The notes below the pieces were generated by a model. The model was not told the DNA's origin. It did not search any database and saw only the letters and a list, made by a program, of their open reading frames with translations. This document shows, one piece after another, positions 25,550 through 34,148 of a DNA stretch of 64,000 bases (positions are counted from its first letter, which is position 1; every line of letters starts with the position of its first letter). Location: NCBI GenBank assembly GCA_028285035.1, contig JANQQF010000106.1, forward strand, positions 62,001 to 126,000, given 5' to 3'. This stretch comes from Phycisphaerae bacterium. Its GTDB lineage: Bacteria > Chloroflexota > Anaerolineae > 4572-78 > J111. A program made the translations under genes and the position numbers.

Positions 25550-26233
25550 ATGTCAACCTATATCACCCCAGAATTATTTACGTTTTTGCGGGAATTACAA
25601 GAAAATAATAATCGTGAGTGGTTTCAAGCCAATAAAAAACGATTTGAGGCGCAAGTTCGAGAACCACTCCTGCAATTTGTCACGGACTTTGGCATTCGTC
25701 TGGCGGAGATCAGCCCCCATTTTCTGGCCGATGCTCGCAAAAGCGGCGGGTCTCTCTTTCGAATCAATCGTGACATCCGCTTCTCAAAAGACAAAAGCCC
25801 ATACAAGACCAACTCAGGTCTGCAATTCCGTCATGAAAGTGGCAAAGATGTCCACGCACCTGGGTTTTATCTCCACCTTGAACCAGACAGTGTGTTTGTT
25901 GGTGTCGGCATCTGGCACCCTGAGAATAAAACGTTGGGGAAAATTCGAGATGCGATCGTAGAGACCCCCGAAAAATGGCAAGCAGCAATCTCAGACGCTG
26001 AGTTTACCCAAACGTTTGCCCTCTCTGGTGACTCGCTCAAACGTCCACCCAGAGGATATGATGCAGATCACCCCTTCATCGAGGATTTAAAGCGCAAAGA
26101 TTTTATTGCCGTAACGGAGTATCCTGAGCAAGACACTTACGCGGCTGGCTTTATGGATCAATTTAGCGACACCTGCCGCAAAGCCTCTCCCTTTATGGCC
26201 TTTTTAACCAAATCGCTTGGATTACCGTGGTAG
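25550..26233 (+). CDS. DUF2461 domain-containing protein
   Basis: 227-residue protein matching the DUF2461 (TIGR02453) family along its whole length: FLRELQENNNREWFQANKKRFE at the start, SLFRINRDIRFSKDKSPYKTN in the middle and PRGYDADHPFIEDLKRKDF near 165-185, all family hallmarks. The biochemical role of the family is not established. GGAGG precedes the ATG. Cytosolic, no signal peptide. Confidence 0.9.
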   Translation: MSTYITPELFTFLRELQENNNREWFQANKKRFEAQVREPLLQFVTDFGIRLAEISPHFLADARKSGGSLFRINRDIRFSKDKSPYKTNSGLQFRHESGKDVHAPGFYLHLEPDSVFVGVGIWHPENKTLGKIRDAIVETPEKWQAAISDAEFTQTFALSGDSLKRPPRGYDADHPFIEDLKRKDFIAVTEYPEQDTYAAGFMDQFSDTCRKASPFMAFLTKSLGLPW

Positions 26234-26328
26234 CTGTGAATGCCCAGCGGAGAGCGATCCCACCAATTTGCTCATCCACCAAGAAGGGGGATAATGGGGC
26301 CTCATTTTTTATGAAATAGTGAGGAACA

Positions 26329-27396
26329 ATGGATCGCTTAAATGTTGGAGTGGTTGGGGTCGGCATTGGCCGTGCTCATCTTAGAGGGTATCAACAACTC
26401 AATGAGGAGGTCAATGTTGCTGCGTTGTGCGATGTAAATGAGGTCCGTCTCAATGAGGTTGCGGATGAGTATAATATAAAATTACGTTATACAGATTATC
26501 AGGAGATGTTCAGTTCAGGCAACATTGAAGCTGTTAGCATCTGTTTACCAAATAGTCTACACGCACCTGTTGCGATTTCAGCCTTGGAAGCAGGGTTGCA
26601 TGTGCTTTGTGAAAAGCCACTCGCCGAAAATGTAGAGTCAGGACAAAAAGTTGTCGAAGCTGCCCAAAAGGCATCCGGCAAATTTATGATGTGCTTTAAC
26701 CGCCGTTATCGCGCCGATATTCAATGGATGAAACAGGCATTAGATGAGGGGATGTTAGGCACAGTCTATCAGGTTAAAGCGGGTTGGATACGTGAAACGG
26801 GTATTCCCTCGGGATGGTTTACCAATAAAGAAATGGCTGGCGGTGGCCCTCTGATCGACCTAGGGGTTCATATGCTAGATGCTGTTTTGTGGTTGCTCGA
26901 TTATCCCAAAGCACATACTGTCACCGCTGATGTAAAAGCCAATTTTGGGCCAAAGTCATTGAAATACTTTCCTGGCTGGAGAAACAAGCCTGGGGCATAT
27001 ACCGTCGAAGATTTAGCGACAGCCTTTATCCGTTTGGAGAGTGATGTCGCGCTCTATCTCGAAACGAGTTGGGCCTCCCATGATCGTCCTGGGATGGATG
27101 ACATCTATATTACCCTCTATGGAACTGAGGGTACGCTCAAACTTTATATCGAGAATTACGCCAATGAGCATACGTTGACTTTGTACAGTGAATTAGGGGG
27201 CATTCCTACCGTTAGTTATCCAAAAGTAAAGGGGGTACAGATGGATCACCAATATGCCGTCGGGGAGTTTGTAAAAATGATCCAGGAAGATACACCACCC
27301 ACTGCTTCGGTTGAGCAAGGCCAAATGGTCATGCAGATTATCGATGCGATTTATCGGTCGGCGGAAGTAAAACGGGAAATTGCTTTAGAGCTTTAA
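26329..27396 (+). CDS. Gfo/Idh/MocA family oxidoreductase
   Basis: NAD(P)-dependent sugar or inositol dehydrogenase-type enzyme, 355 residues. The N-terminal Rossmann fold reads VGVVGVGIGRAHLRGY, and the catalytic segment is VLCEKPLAENV with the conserved Lys in the EKP motif near residue 96. GGGPLIDLGVHMLDAVLWL near residue 182 contains the Asp-x-x-x-His pair typical of the family. Substrate unknown. A GTGAGGA sequence precedes the ATG. Its TAA stop abuts the stop codon of the convergent WYL regulator gene with no intervening base. Confidence 0.92.
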   Translation: MDRLNVGVVGVGIGRAHLRGYQQLNEEVNVAALCDVNEVRLNEVADEYNIKLRYTDYQEMFSSGNIEAVSICLPNSLHAPVAISALEAGLHVLCEKPLAENVESGQKVVEAAQKASGKFMMCFNRRYRADIQWMKQALDEGMLGTVYQVKAGWIRETGIPSGWFTNKEMAGGGPLIDLGVHMLDAVLWLLDYPKAHTVTADVKANFGPKSLKYFPGWRNKPGAYTVEDLATAFIRLESDVALYLETSWASHDRPGMDDIYITLYGTEGTLKLYIENYANEHTLTLYSELGGIPTVSYPKVKGVQMDHQYAVGEFVKMIQEDTPPTASVEQGQMVMQIIDAIYRSAEVKREIALEL

Positions 27397-28350
27397 TTAA
27401 GACACAAATTCTGGAACTGGCTGATGGTGGGCCAAAATTTTTTCAGCGGTTCGGGCCAATCGGTCTCGAACATCAGCTGGTTCCAGCACCTCCATTTGAT
27501 CCCCCCAACTTAACAACCACCCTTCAATCTGATCGTAACTTCGCGGGCGATATAACATCACCACTCCCGCTGGGTCAGGGTGCATATCATCAGCAATGAG
27601 TGAAAAATGTTGTCGCTCTCGCACCCAGCGCACCACTGCAGGATCAAATCGCACGACAATATCAACCGCCATTGACTCAAAAGGGATTTCGTCTGTCTCA
27701 CGGGGGGCAAACGTCTCTGATAAAATCTGCAAGACATCAATCCGATCAAGCCGAAATGTTCGATGATCCCGTCTCAATCGGCAGTAAGCAGTGAGGAGCC
27801 AACTCTTCTCCAGAAAAATCAATTCACTGGGTTCAACCTCACGTTCTGTGACCGAGTTATTATGGAGCGCGTGATAGTGAATGCGAATCACATTTTGATT
27901 TTCAATCGCCTTTTGCAATTGTGGTAACATATCATTATCAAAATCGAGGGCATTGGTGGGAAACGTATAAAATTGCGTCACAGCCTGGAGAGCCTCAATG
28001 TGCCGCAAGGTGGTGTTGGGGAGAATTGAGCGGATTTTGTCCAAGGCCGTTTTTGAGGCACGTTTAGTCGGTCCGGATTTGGTCAAACCAGCCAGCATCG
28101 ATAAGGCCAAATAGAGGGATCGGGCTTCATCAGGATTGAAAGTAATCGGTGGCAGATAGTACCCTTCCATCAAACGATACCCTTCCCCTGGCATCGCCAT
28201 AATTGGCACCCCTACTTCACACAACGCCTGCACATCGCGATAAACAGTACGCTCGCTGATTTCAAACCGTTCGGCAAAGTCCTGCGCCCGCATCAAGCCT
28301 CGGCTTTGAAAGAGCAACATATAGCCCATTAATCGATCAACTCGATTCAT
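27397..28350 (-). CDS. WYL-domain transcriptional regulator (YafY type)
   Basis: 317-residue DNA-binding regulator. N-terminal HTH_11 winged helix (RVDRLMGYMLLFQSRGLMRAQDFAERFEISERTVYRDVQAL, described at residues 2-43), followed by a middle helical part and a WYL domain at about 140-225 containing IRIHYHAL, EPSELIFLEKSWLLTAYCRLR and FRLDRI, then a C-terminal WCX-type extension. WYL domains bind ligands or nucleic acids and often control stress or DNA-damage responses. The gene starts 3 bp after the GNAT gene stop and is likely cotranscribed with it. Confidence 0.92.
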   Translation of the reverse strand: MNRVDRLMGYMLLFQSRGLMRAQDFAERFEISERTVYRDVQALCEVGVPIMAMPGEGYRLMEGYYLPPITFNPDEARSLYLALSMLAGLTKSGPTKRASKTALDKIRSILPNTTLRHIEALQAVTQFYTFPTNALDFDNDMLPQLQKAIENQNVIRIHYHALHNNSVTEREVEPSELIFLEKSWLLTAYCRLRRDHRTFRLDRIDVLQILSETFAPRETDEIPFESMAVDIVVRFDPAVVRWVRERQHFSLIADDMHPDPAGVVMLYRPRSYDQIEGWLLSWGDQMEVLEPADVRDRLARTAEKILAHHQPVPEFVS

Positions 28351-28353
28351 CGA

Positions 28354-28989
28354 TTAGGCCTCGCGATAATCAGAGTTGTGCCACACTATAAAAGCGGCTT
28401 TATTGTCACAGGAAGGGGCATCCACATAGTTTTGAATCAAACCGTGGATCTGAAAGCCAACTTTTAGCTGAACACTGACGGTGGGATCAAATAGTTCACC
28501 AGATTTGACCTTTTCCAAATATGCTTCGGCCGTCATCTGGTCTTTCAGCTTACCATACCCCTTTAGCATACCGCCAGCAACGTGCCCTCGCAGGTTTAGA
28601 CGCCGAATCAGGTCGCGACGCGCATTGTACATTTTGCGCCCCAAACCCCGCCCCCGATATTCAGGCAACACCCCAATATCGGCCCCGTAAAGCCAATCGC
28701 CTTCGGGATCGTGATTACCCAGCCAATTATCATCCACAGCATCGATGTAGCGATGCTCAAAATTATCAAAATCGACCTTGGTTCGAAAGTCGGTCGAACA
28801 CGCAACAACCTCACCTGCTTCATTCAACATCGACAACTGTCCGTCGGGAAACCGCTCAATTTGGGCCGCATAATGTGCCGCCGTGATAATTTCATCCTCA
28901 GACAGTGTCGGAAAACTGGCCCGCTGCACCGCCTCAAGCTGCTCAACCCTATCCAAGGCACTCTTCACAATGGTAAATTTTTCGCTCAT
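28354..28989 (-). CDS. GNAT family N-acetyltransferase
   Basis: 211-residue acetyltransferase. The acetyl-CoA motif is ADIGVLPEYRGRGLGRKMYNARRDL (R-G-x-G-L-G core) near residues 103-127, and the rest shows the GNAT beta-alpha pattern with a C-terminal IHGLIQNYV strand. Substrate unknown. It is upstream of the WYL regulator gene with a 3-bp gap, so the regulator may control this operon. Confidence 0.88.
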   Translation of the reverse strand: MSEKFTIVKSALDRVEQLEAVQRASFPTLSEDEIITAAHYAAQIERFPDGQLSMLNEAGEVVACSTDFRTKVDFDNFEHRYIDAVDDNWLGNHDPEGDWLYGADIGVLPEYRGRGLGRKMYNARRDLIRRLNLRGHVAGGMLKGYGKLKDQMTAEAYLEKVKSGELFDPTVSVQLKVGFQIHGLIQNYVDAPSCDNKAAFIVWHNSDYREA

Positions 28990-29080
28990 CGTCTCTTTCT
29001 CAACTTGTTGATGCTCAATTATAAAATAGGGGGGAGGTCAAGTCAATTGTGACTCAAGGGCGAACAAATGAGCTACGTAA

Positions 29081-29109
29081 TTGACTTTACTGTGGCGGGG
29101 AGATATACT
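29081..29109 (+). promoter_or_regulatory. strong promoter for HNH-like gene
   Basis: TTGACT at 29081-29086, exactly 17 bp, TATACT at 29104-29109. The expected start near 29116 leaves a leader of about 58 nt before the ATG at 29175, without a recognisable ribosome-binding site. Confidence 0.65.
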
Positions 29110-29174
29110 CACACCAAACAACTATAATCTAAACATTTAGCTCCCAAGTTGGGATTCATTGTAATCATAATTAA

Positions 29175-29954
29175 ATGCAAAAGAAAATTGAAGGTATATG
29201 TCGCTTATGCGGCGATTATAAAAAATTATCATTTGAACACATACCTCCAAAAAGTGCGTTTAATGATCAGCAAATTGTCTTTAAAACGATGCAAGACCTT
29301 TTAAGAGGTCGAAGTCATAGCAAATTTCGGAAAGGAATTGGTAATTATAGCTTATGCCAAAGCTGTAATAATCTTACTGGTTCCTGGTATGGGGAAGCAT
29401 TTGTCGATTGGACTCGCCAAGGTTTAGTATGGTTTGATAAACTAGGTGATAAAAGTTTATTAAGCCTGCCATACTACATCAAACCATTACAGGTAATAAA
29501 ACAAACACTTGTTATGGCGTTGGCGATGACGTCTGCAAGAACGCTAAATTATCATCAAGACCTTAGACATTTTGTTATGAATAAAAAACAACAATATTTA
29601 CCCCCAAAATATCAAGTTTATACATATTTCAATGTGGATGGTTCACCCAGATTTGTATCCGATATAGCGGTAATAAAGCTTGACTCAGGTAGTGCTAATT
29701 ATGTCGAGGCAGAAATATCCCTCCCTCCATTTGGTTACTGTATTTCTAAAACTGTTAAAAACCTGAAATCTTTAGCAAAACATCAGGGGTTGTATGAGAT
29801 TTCTTGGTTTTCAAAGTACCGATACAATGATTGGAGCCCTGTCCACTTACGAATTCCCGCACAGGAAACATATGAACCACTACCACTGGATTATCGAACA
29901 AAAGAAGAAATCCAGAGCCATAATTCTTATAGTCGAAGTAATATACAAAAATAA
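29175..29954 (+). CDS. uncharacterised protein with HNH-endonuclease-like Zn motif
   Basis: 259 residues, AT-rich. The N-terminal 70 residues carry an HNH_5-like pattern: ICRLCG (C9, C12), LSFEHIPPKSAF (E21-H22, matching the D/E-H of HNH nucleases) and SLCQSCNNLTG (C61, C64, N65-N66). The two CxxC pairs would bind a structural zinc. The usual last histidine is not obvious, and activity is uncertain. The C-terminal 180 residues are unrecognised. Its composition and the adjacent toxin-antitoxin genes suggest a small acquired patch, possibly defensive; this is inference. Confidence 0.6.
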   Translation: MQKKIEGICRLCGDYKKLSFEHIPPKSAFNDQQIVFKTMQDLLRGRSHSKFRKGIGNYSLCQSCNNLTGSWYGEAFVDWTRQGLVWFDKLGDKSLLSLPYYIKPLQVIKQTLVMALAMTSARTLNYHQDLRHFVMNKKQQYLPPKYQVYTYFNVDGSPRFVSDIAVIKLDSGSANYVEAEISLPPFGYCISKTVKNLKSLAKHQGLYEISWFSKYRYNDWSPVHLRIPAQETYEPLPLDYRTKEEIQSHNSYSRSNIQK

Positions 29955-30042
29955 TAACAAACTCCATTTACTTGATAGACAAGGGCTAATTTACAACCTC
30001 TACCTACTCAAGTAAACTATATACATCTGAAAGGAGAAACAG

Positions 30043-30318
30043 ATGACCCTAAAAACCTACTCCATCGAATTACCAGAGTCATCATTTTCGGCTTTACGGA
30101 AAACCCCAGCAGAGTTTATCCAAGAAATGAAATATGCGGCTGTGGTCAAGTGGTATGAAGCGGAAATGATTAGCCAGGATAAGGCAGCTGAAATTGCTGG
30201 GTTATCAAGGTATGATTTTTTAAATTTATTGGCTCGCTATCAAGTCTCAGCTCTGCAATACAGCGCCAATCTTATCGATGAGGAATTGGCCTATGCCCGC
30301 ATCGAAGATCGTTCTTAA
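30043..30318 (+). CDS. UPF0175 family antitoxin-like protein
   Basis: 91-residue small protein of the UPF0175 family, DNA-binding antitoxins usually paired with DUF3368 PIN-like toxins. Seen: the beta strand YSIELPESSF, the AVVKWYEAEMISQDKAAEIAGLSRYDFLNLLARY helix-turn-helix region (residues about 31-64) and a short C-terminal tail that would contact the toxin. GAAAGGAG lies well placed ahead of the ATG. Its 3' end overlaps the start of the toxin gene by 26 bp, the usual arrangement. Confidence 0.9.
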   Translation: MTLKTYSIELPESSFSALRKTPAEFIQEMKYAAVVKWYEAEMISQDKAAEIAGLSRYDFLNLLARYQVSALQYSANLIDEELAYARIEDRS

Positions 30319-30778
30319 TGCCTCTCCTCTGATTTTGCTCTGTAATACCGAATTATCTTTCATCCTACCGGCTCTATTTTCTGAAATTGTCGTACCGGAA
30401 GCTGTCTGGTAAGAAATAGTGAATGGTAGTCAGCTTGACCAAGCCGCCCAAATGCTATCAGAGCTAGACTGGCTCAAACAGGTGTCTGTTGAGGCTGTCT
30501 CAGATGTGGTTCGTTGGGATTTAGGGTCGGGTGAAACGGAAGTGCTAAGCTTTGCTGTACAAAGTAGTGACTACACCCCTGTTCTTGATGACATGCTGGC
30601 TAAAAAATGTGCTCGGTCATTAGGCCTGCAAACCCTTGGAACAGGCACAATCCTTATCCTGGCCAAAGAACAGGGCTTAATCGAGTCGGTTGAGGAATCC
30701 TTACGAAGCTTAAAAAATGCCGGTTTATGGATTTCTGAGGCTGTTATTCAATTGCTCAAAGAAAAAGCTGGGGAATAA
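30293..30778 (+). pseudogene. DUF3368 PIN-like toxin interrupted by an in-frame TAA
   Basis: Reading from ATG 30293 gives a DUF3368 protein in one frame across 161 codons, broken only by TAA at 30410-30412. Before the stop: IVLNASPLILL, the PIN-domain opening, and FSEIVVPEAVW. After it, in the same frame: EIVNGSQLDQAAQML, GSGETEVLSFA, LDDMLAKKCARSLGLQTLGTGTIL and a C-terminal AGLWISEAVIQLL, all family landmarks including the conserved acidic residues. The expected residue at the stop is Gln or Glu; CAA to TAA is one transition. A GTG at 30419 could restart translation but would lack the first catalytic strand. Hence a disarmed toxin next to an intact antitoxin, unless the base is a consensus error. 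Confidence 0.8.
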
Positions 30779-30806
30779 GTAGCTTGATTTCAACAGTAAC
30801 AGCAGG

Positions 30807-33800
30807 TCACTTCACCACAACCACAACTACCGTCATATCATCGTGTTGCTCAGTATCGTCACCGACAAAGGTTTGAGCAGCGTATAAAACATGCTCAGCG
30901 ATTTGCTCCGCGTCATTGAGATGAACACACTCTCGGGCGGCCTCTTCCAGGCGCTCAAAACTAAACAATTCACCACGCTCATTTTGCGCCTCAACGATGC
31001 CATCACTGGTGAAAATCACAGCGGTGCCAGGGTCGAGAAGGATCTTTTGCTCCATATAGACAGGATCATTGACAGGAGCGCCGAGCGGCAGTCCTGAGGC
31101 AAAAAGATAATCAACACCATAAGGAGAGACAACTATCGGGGCAATCATACCGGCATTGGCGATGGTCAAGAGCTTACCTGTTGGCTCGACATCATCGGAT
31201 AGCTGCGGGGGGGAGGAGAAGGAGGCTACCTGCATCCCAATATTCATTCGATTTTGTTGCAACCGTTCGTAAAGAATTTCGTGCAAACTTCGCAAAAGCT
31301 CACCAGGCGCAGGATTGTTCTCCTTAATCTCCGCATCCATCGCGGTCATCGCTGCCGCCATATAAAGCGCGGCGGGAATTCCTTTGCCACTCACATCCCC
31401 AATGGCCAAGCGAAACTCCTCATCATCAGTAGACAGGAAGTTGAAGAAGTCACCACCAATCTTGCGAACTGGCGTAATCCGGCCTGCAATTTGCAAATCA
31501 GACACTTGGGGGGCAATCTGAGGTAGCAGGGTCTCCTGAATTTCGTGAGCAATGGCTAACTCCCGTTCAATCTCACTCACTTCAAGATCATACAAACGGG
31601 CATTCTCAATCGCGATCGCCACCTGATTAGCGAAGGCTTGGGCTAAATCGCGCTCCTCTAATGTGAAGGCATCAGTTTCATCTCGATCAATGGTGATCAG
31701 CCCAATCGTATTATCACGAGCAATCAGGGGAATACCCATCCACGACTTAATGCGATGGTGAGGCGGATCCTTGAACGCCCCCTCATATTCACTGGTATTG
31801 CCAATAATCACAGGCTGTTGTGTTTCGATAGCAATGGCACCTGGCTCACGATAATCTGGGTTTAGATCAAAAGAGAGACCAATCACTCGGTCTGGATTTT
31901 CAAATCCATGACCGGCGATGATCCGACGACGGCCACCCTCAATCAGATGAATGGCCGCACTGTTATAGGGGATCACTCGACGTAGCTGGTCCAAAATATC
32001 TTCTAAAACCTCGTCTAAATCCAAACTTGAGCTAACCACGGCCGAAATATCTCGCAGGGTTTCCGCCTGTTCACGTCGGCGTCGTTCCCCCTCATATGCC
32101 TGCTGTACTTCCTGCCAATATTGAATATTTCCTAAAGCAACAGCAGCCTGGTTAGACAACATTCGCGCCAGCCGCATATCATCAACGGTGACAGGTTGAT
32201 TGGCCCCATTACTCAAAAGATCAGCCCAGCCAATTGTTTCCCCTTTGATCACCAATGGTAAAAGGAGCCGGGCCGTACAGTTCAACGCCTCCAAAGCCGC
32301 TTTTTCTTGGGGATCAAGCGATGGATTCTTGATATCAAATCGGGTGGCTCGCTGTTGTTCTAAGGCAGTTGTTAAAACTGATCTTCCTTCTAACGGAATG
32401 GTTTCGTGTAATTCAAAACCAAGTGAAGTCGTAGAGTTGTCAGCCAATTCTCCATAAACTGACTCAATCTGACCTGTTTCTGCGGTTTTGTCCCAACTTA
32501 CAACAAAAGCCTTCGTTGCATTAATTGCCTCGGCCATTTTGCCAACTAGATTATTTAACACTTCCTGACTGTTCCAATTGGTTGAAACAGCGATACTGGC
32601 CTCATACAAAACGGACAATTCTTCCAAGCTACGTTGTGTTTCTTCAAAGGTACGCGCCTTATTAATCGCAGCTGACGCATGATGAACTAAACTTTCAAAA
32701 AAGTTGAGATCACCCCGAGTGAAAGGAAATTTGTCACTACGACGAGCGACCATCAACCCTACTGGTTTTTTAGAGATTGTGAGAGGCGCACACAGTAGAT
32801 GGACATCAACAGGGTCTTCAGCTTGCTGATCATCTAAAGTACCCGCAAAATTAAGCATGGCCCCTTGCCCTTCATACAAAAGTTTGTGTAAATCCTGGTA
32901 CGGATTATTGGCCAAGATAGAGCGAAACTCTTCAGGGTTAGGCCCTAAAGAGTACATCAGGGATTGATCATATTCATTATCAGAAAAATAAACCTGGCAA
33001 TTATCTGCATTAAGTAAGGATTTAACCTCTTCAATGATAATGTGCAAGGTAGCACTCAGATCCTGTTGCTCAGATACCTGACGACTGACTTCTAAGAGAA
33101 CCTGTAGCTCTTCCGTGTACCGTTGGGCTTGCAGTTCCATTCCCTTCAGGTCACTAATATCAGTCGTTAACAAATAAACATTGTCATTGGGCTGCGGGCT
33201 AGGATAAACATAAATTCGTACCCAGCGCTGTTGATCGAATCCAGTTGAAATTGGATAATCAGAAATACAAAATGGCTGTCTTGTCAGCCTCGCCTGACTA
33301 ATTAATTCCTTGATACGCAATTGATCTACCGGAGAAATGGGGAGCACATCCAAGTCTACATTGAGGGCCTGTCCCTGTGCTAAGCCAAAAATTTGCTCCG
33401 CGGCCTGATTCCAGGTATGAACCTGATTGTCTGGATTAAAACCTAGAATAGCCAGGTCGGAGTTCTCATCCATCAAAATGGCGTCAAAGCGCTGGTTCAT
33501 GGACAACAAATTTGATTGATACCGGAGCAATCTTTGTCCTAACGCGGTCAAGCTCAGTGAGGTCAAATCTGCATAATCATCTAGCCCTTGGCTCAGGGCA
33601 TACATCAACAACTTCTGCTGCACTTCGTCGGCTTCAGCATTTAGGGCAACGAGATAGGCTTGGGGAAATGCCTGAACAAAGGTGTTGATCGTGGCTTCAT
33701 TACTAAAATAATTTGCATCAACAAGAACAACATCAGGCAAGACCGTCACAGAAAGCGCCTCTTGCAAATCTCGCAGGATCATAAATCTAAATCGAGATAG

Positions 33801-33878
33801 CGCCTGTGTCATCAATTCAGATACAAGGGCCGCATGATTTACATTGTTTTCAATCAGGAGGATTGACAGTGTGGTCAT
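30807..33878 (-). CDS. PAS/GAF sensor with SpoIIE-type PP2C phosphatase domain
   Basis: Large cytosolic signalling protein, 1023 residues. Residues 1-120 resemble a degenerate receiver domain (SILLIENN, VVLVDANYF). A PAS domain follows at about 135-245 (LAILGFNPDNQVHTWNQAAEQIFGL), then three GAF domains at about 265-405, 420-585 and 605-765. Residues about 790-1020 form a SpoIIE/RsbU PP2C-type serine phosphatase with GGDFFNF, AIGDVSGKGIPAALYMA and a final HDDMTVVVV, the metal-binding aspartates. Such proteins dephosphorylate anti-anti-sigma factors in partner-switching. No anti-sigma or STAS gene is adjacent. It is divergent from the PBP gene. Confidence 0.9.
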   Translation of the reverse strand: MTTLSILLIENNVNHAALVSELMTQALSRFRFMILRDLQEALSVTVLPDVVLVDANYFSNEATINTFVQAFPQAYLVALNAEADEVQQKLLMYALSQGLDDYADLTSLSLTALGQRLLRYQSNLLSMNQRFDAILMDENSDLAILGFNPDNQVHTWNQAAEQIFGLAQGQALNVDLDVLPISPVDQLRIKELISQARLTRQPFCISDYPISTGFDQQRWVRIYVYPSPQPNDNVYLLTTDISDLKGMELQAQRYTEELQVLLEVSRQVSEQQDLSATLHIIIEEVKSLLNADNCQVYFSDNEYDQSLMYSLGPNPEEFRSILANNPYQDLHKLLYEGQGAMLNFAGTLDDQQAEDPVDVHLLCAPLTISKKPVGLMVARRSDKFPFTRGDLNFFESLVHHASAAINKARTFEETQRSLEELSVLYEASIAVSTNWNSQEVLNNLVGKMAEAINATKAFVVSWDKTAETGQIESVYGELADNSTTSLGFELHETIPLEGRSVLTTALEQQRATRFDIKNPSLDPQEKAALEALNCTARLLLPLVIKGETIGWADLLSNGANQPVTVDDMRLARMLSNQAAVALGNIQYWQEVQQAYEGERRRREQAETLRDISAVVSSSLDLDEVLEDILDQLRRVIPYNSAAIHLIEGGRRRIIAGHGFENPDRVIGLSFDLNPDYREPGAIAIETQQPVIIGNTSEYEGAFKDPPHHRIKSWMGIPLIARDNTIGLITIDRDETDAFTLEERDLAQAFANQVAIAIENARLYDLEVSEIERELAIAHEIQETLLPQIAPQVSDLQIAGRITPVRKIGGDFFNFLSTDDEEFRLAIGDVSGKGIPAALYMAAAMTAMDAEIKENNPAPGELLRSLHEILYERLQQNRMNIGMQVASFSSPPQLSDDVEPTGKLLTIANAGMIAPIVVSPYGVDYLFASGLPLGAPVNDPVYMEQKILLDPGTAVIFTSDGIVEAQNERGELFSFERLEEAARECVHLNDAEQIAEHVLYAAQTFVGDDTEQHDDMTVVVVVVK

Positions 33879-34112
33879 GGTTACATATCTTCAAAGAAGA
33901 TAGAGTATGTTGGATGTATGGTTTGATTACATTATTAATGAGTACAGCCATAATCATACCATAAAAATCGTATCGTTGTAACAATTTGGGAAAATGTTCT
34001 TATGTCAGATCATTCATTGAGTATATTGGAAGCAGTTTTAGAAAAAATGATACGCTAAAACGGCGAAAATTATACCTGAATTAACCTGTAATCCCGTTTA
34101 TTTAAATATTGT

Positions 34113-34141
34113 TTGGCACGCTATCGGCTCAATGCTATAAT
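34113..34141 (+). promoter_or_regulatory. strong promoter giving a probably leaderless mRNA
   Basis: TTGGCA at 34113-34118, exactly 17 bp, TATAAT at 34136-34141. Only seven bases separate the -10 from the ATG at 34149, so transcription would begin at or next to the start codon. No Shine-Dalgarno is possible. Confidence 0.7.
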
Positions 34142-34148
34142 TCACATT

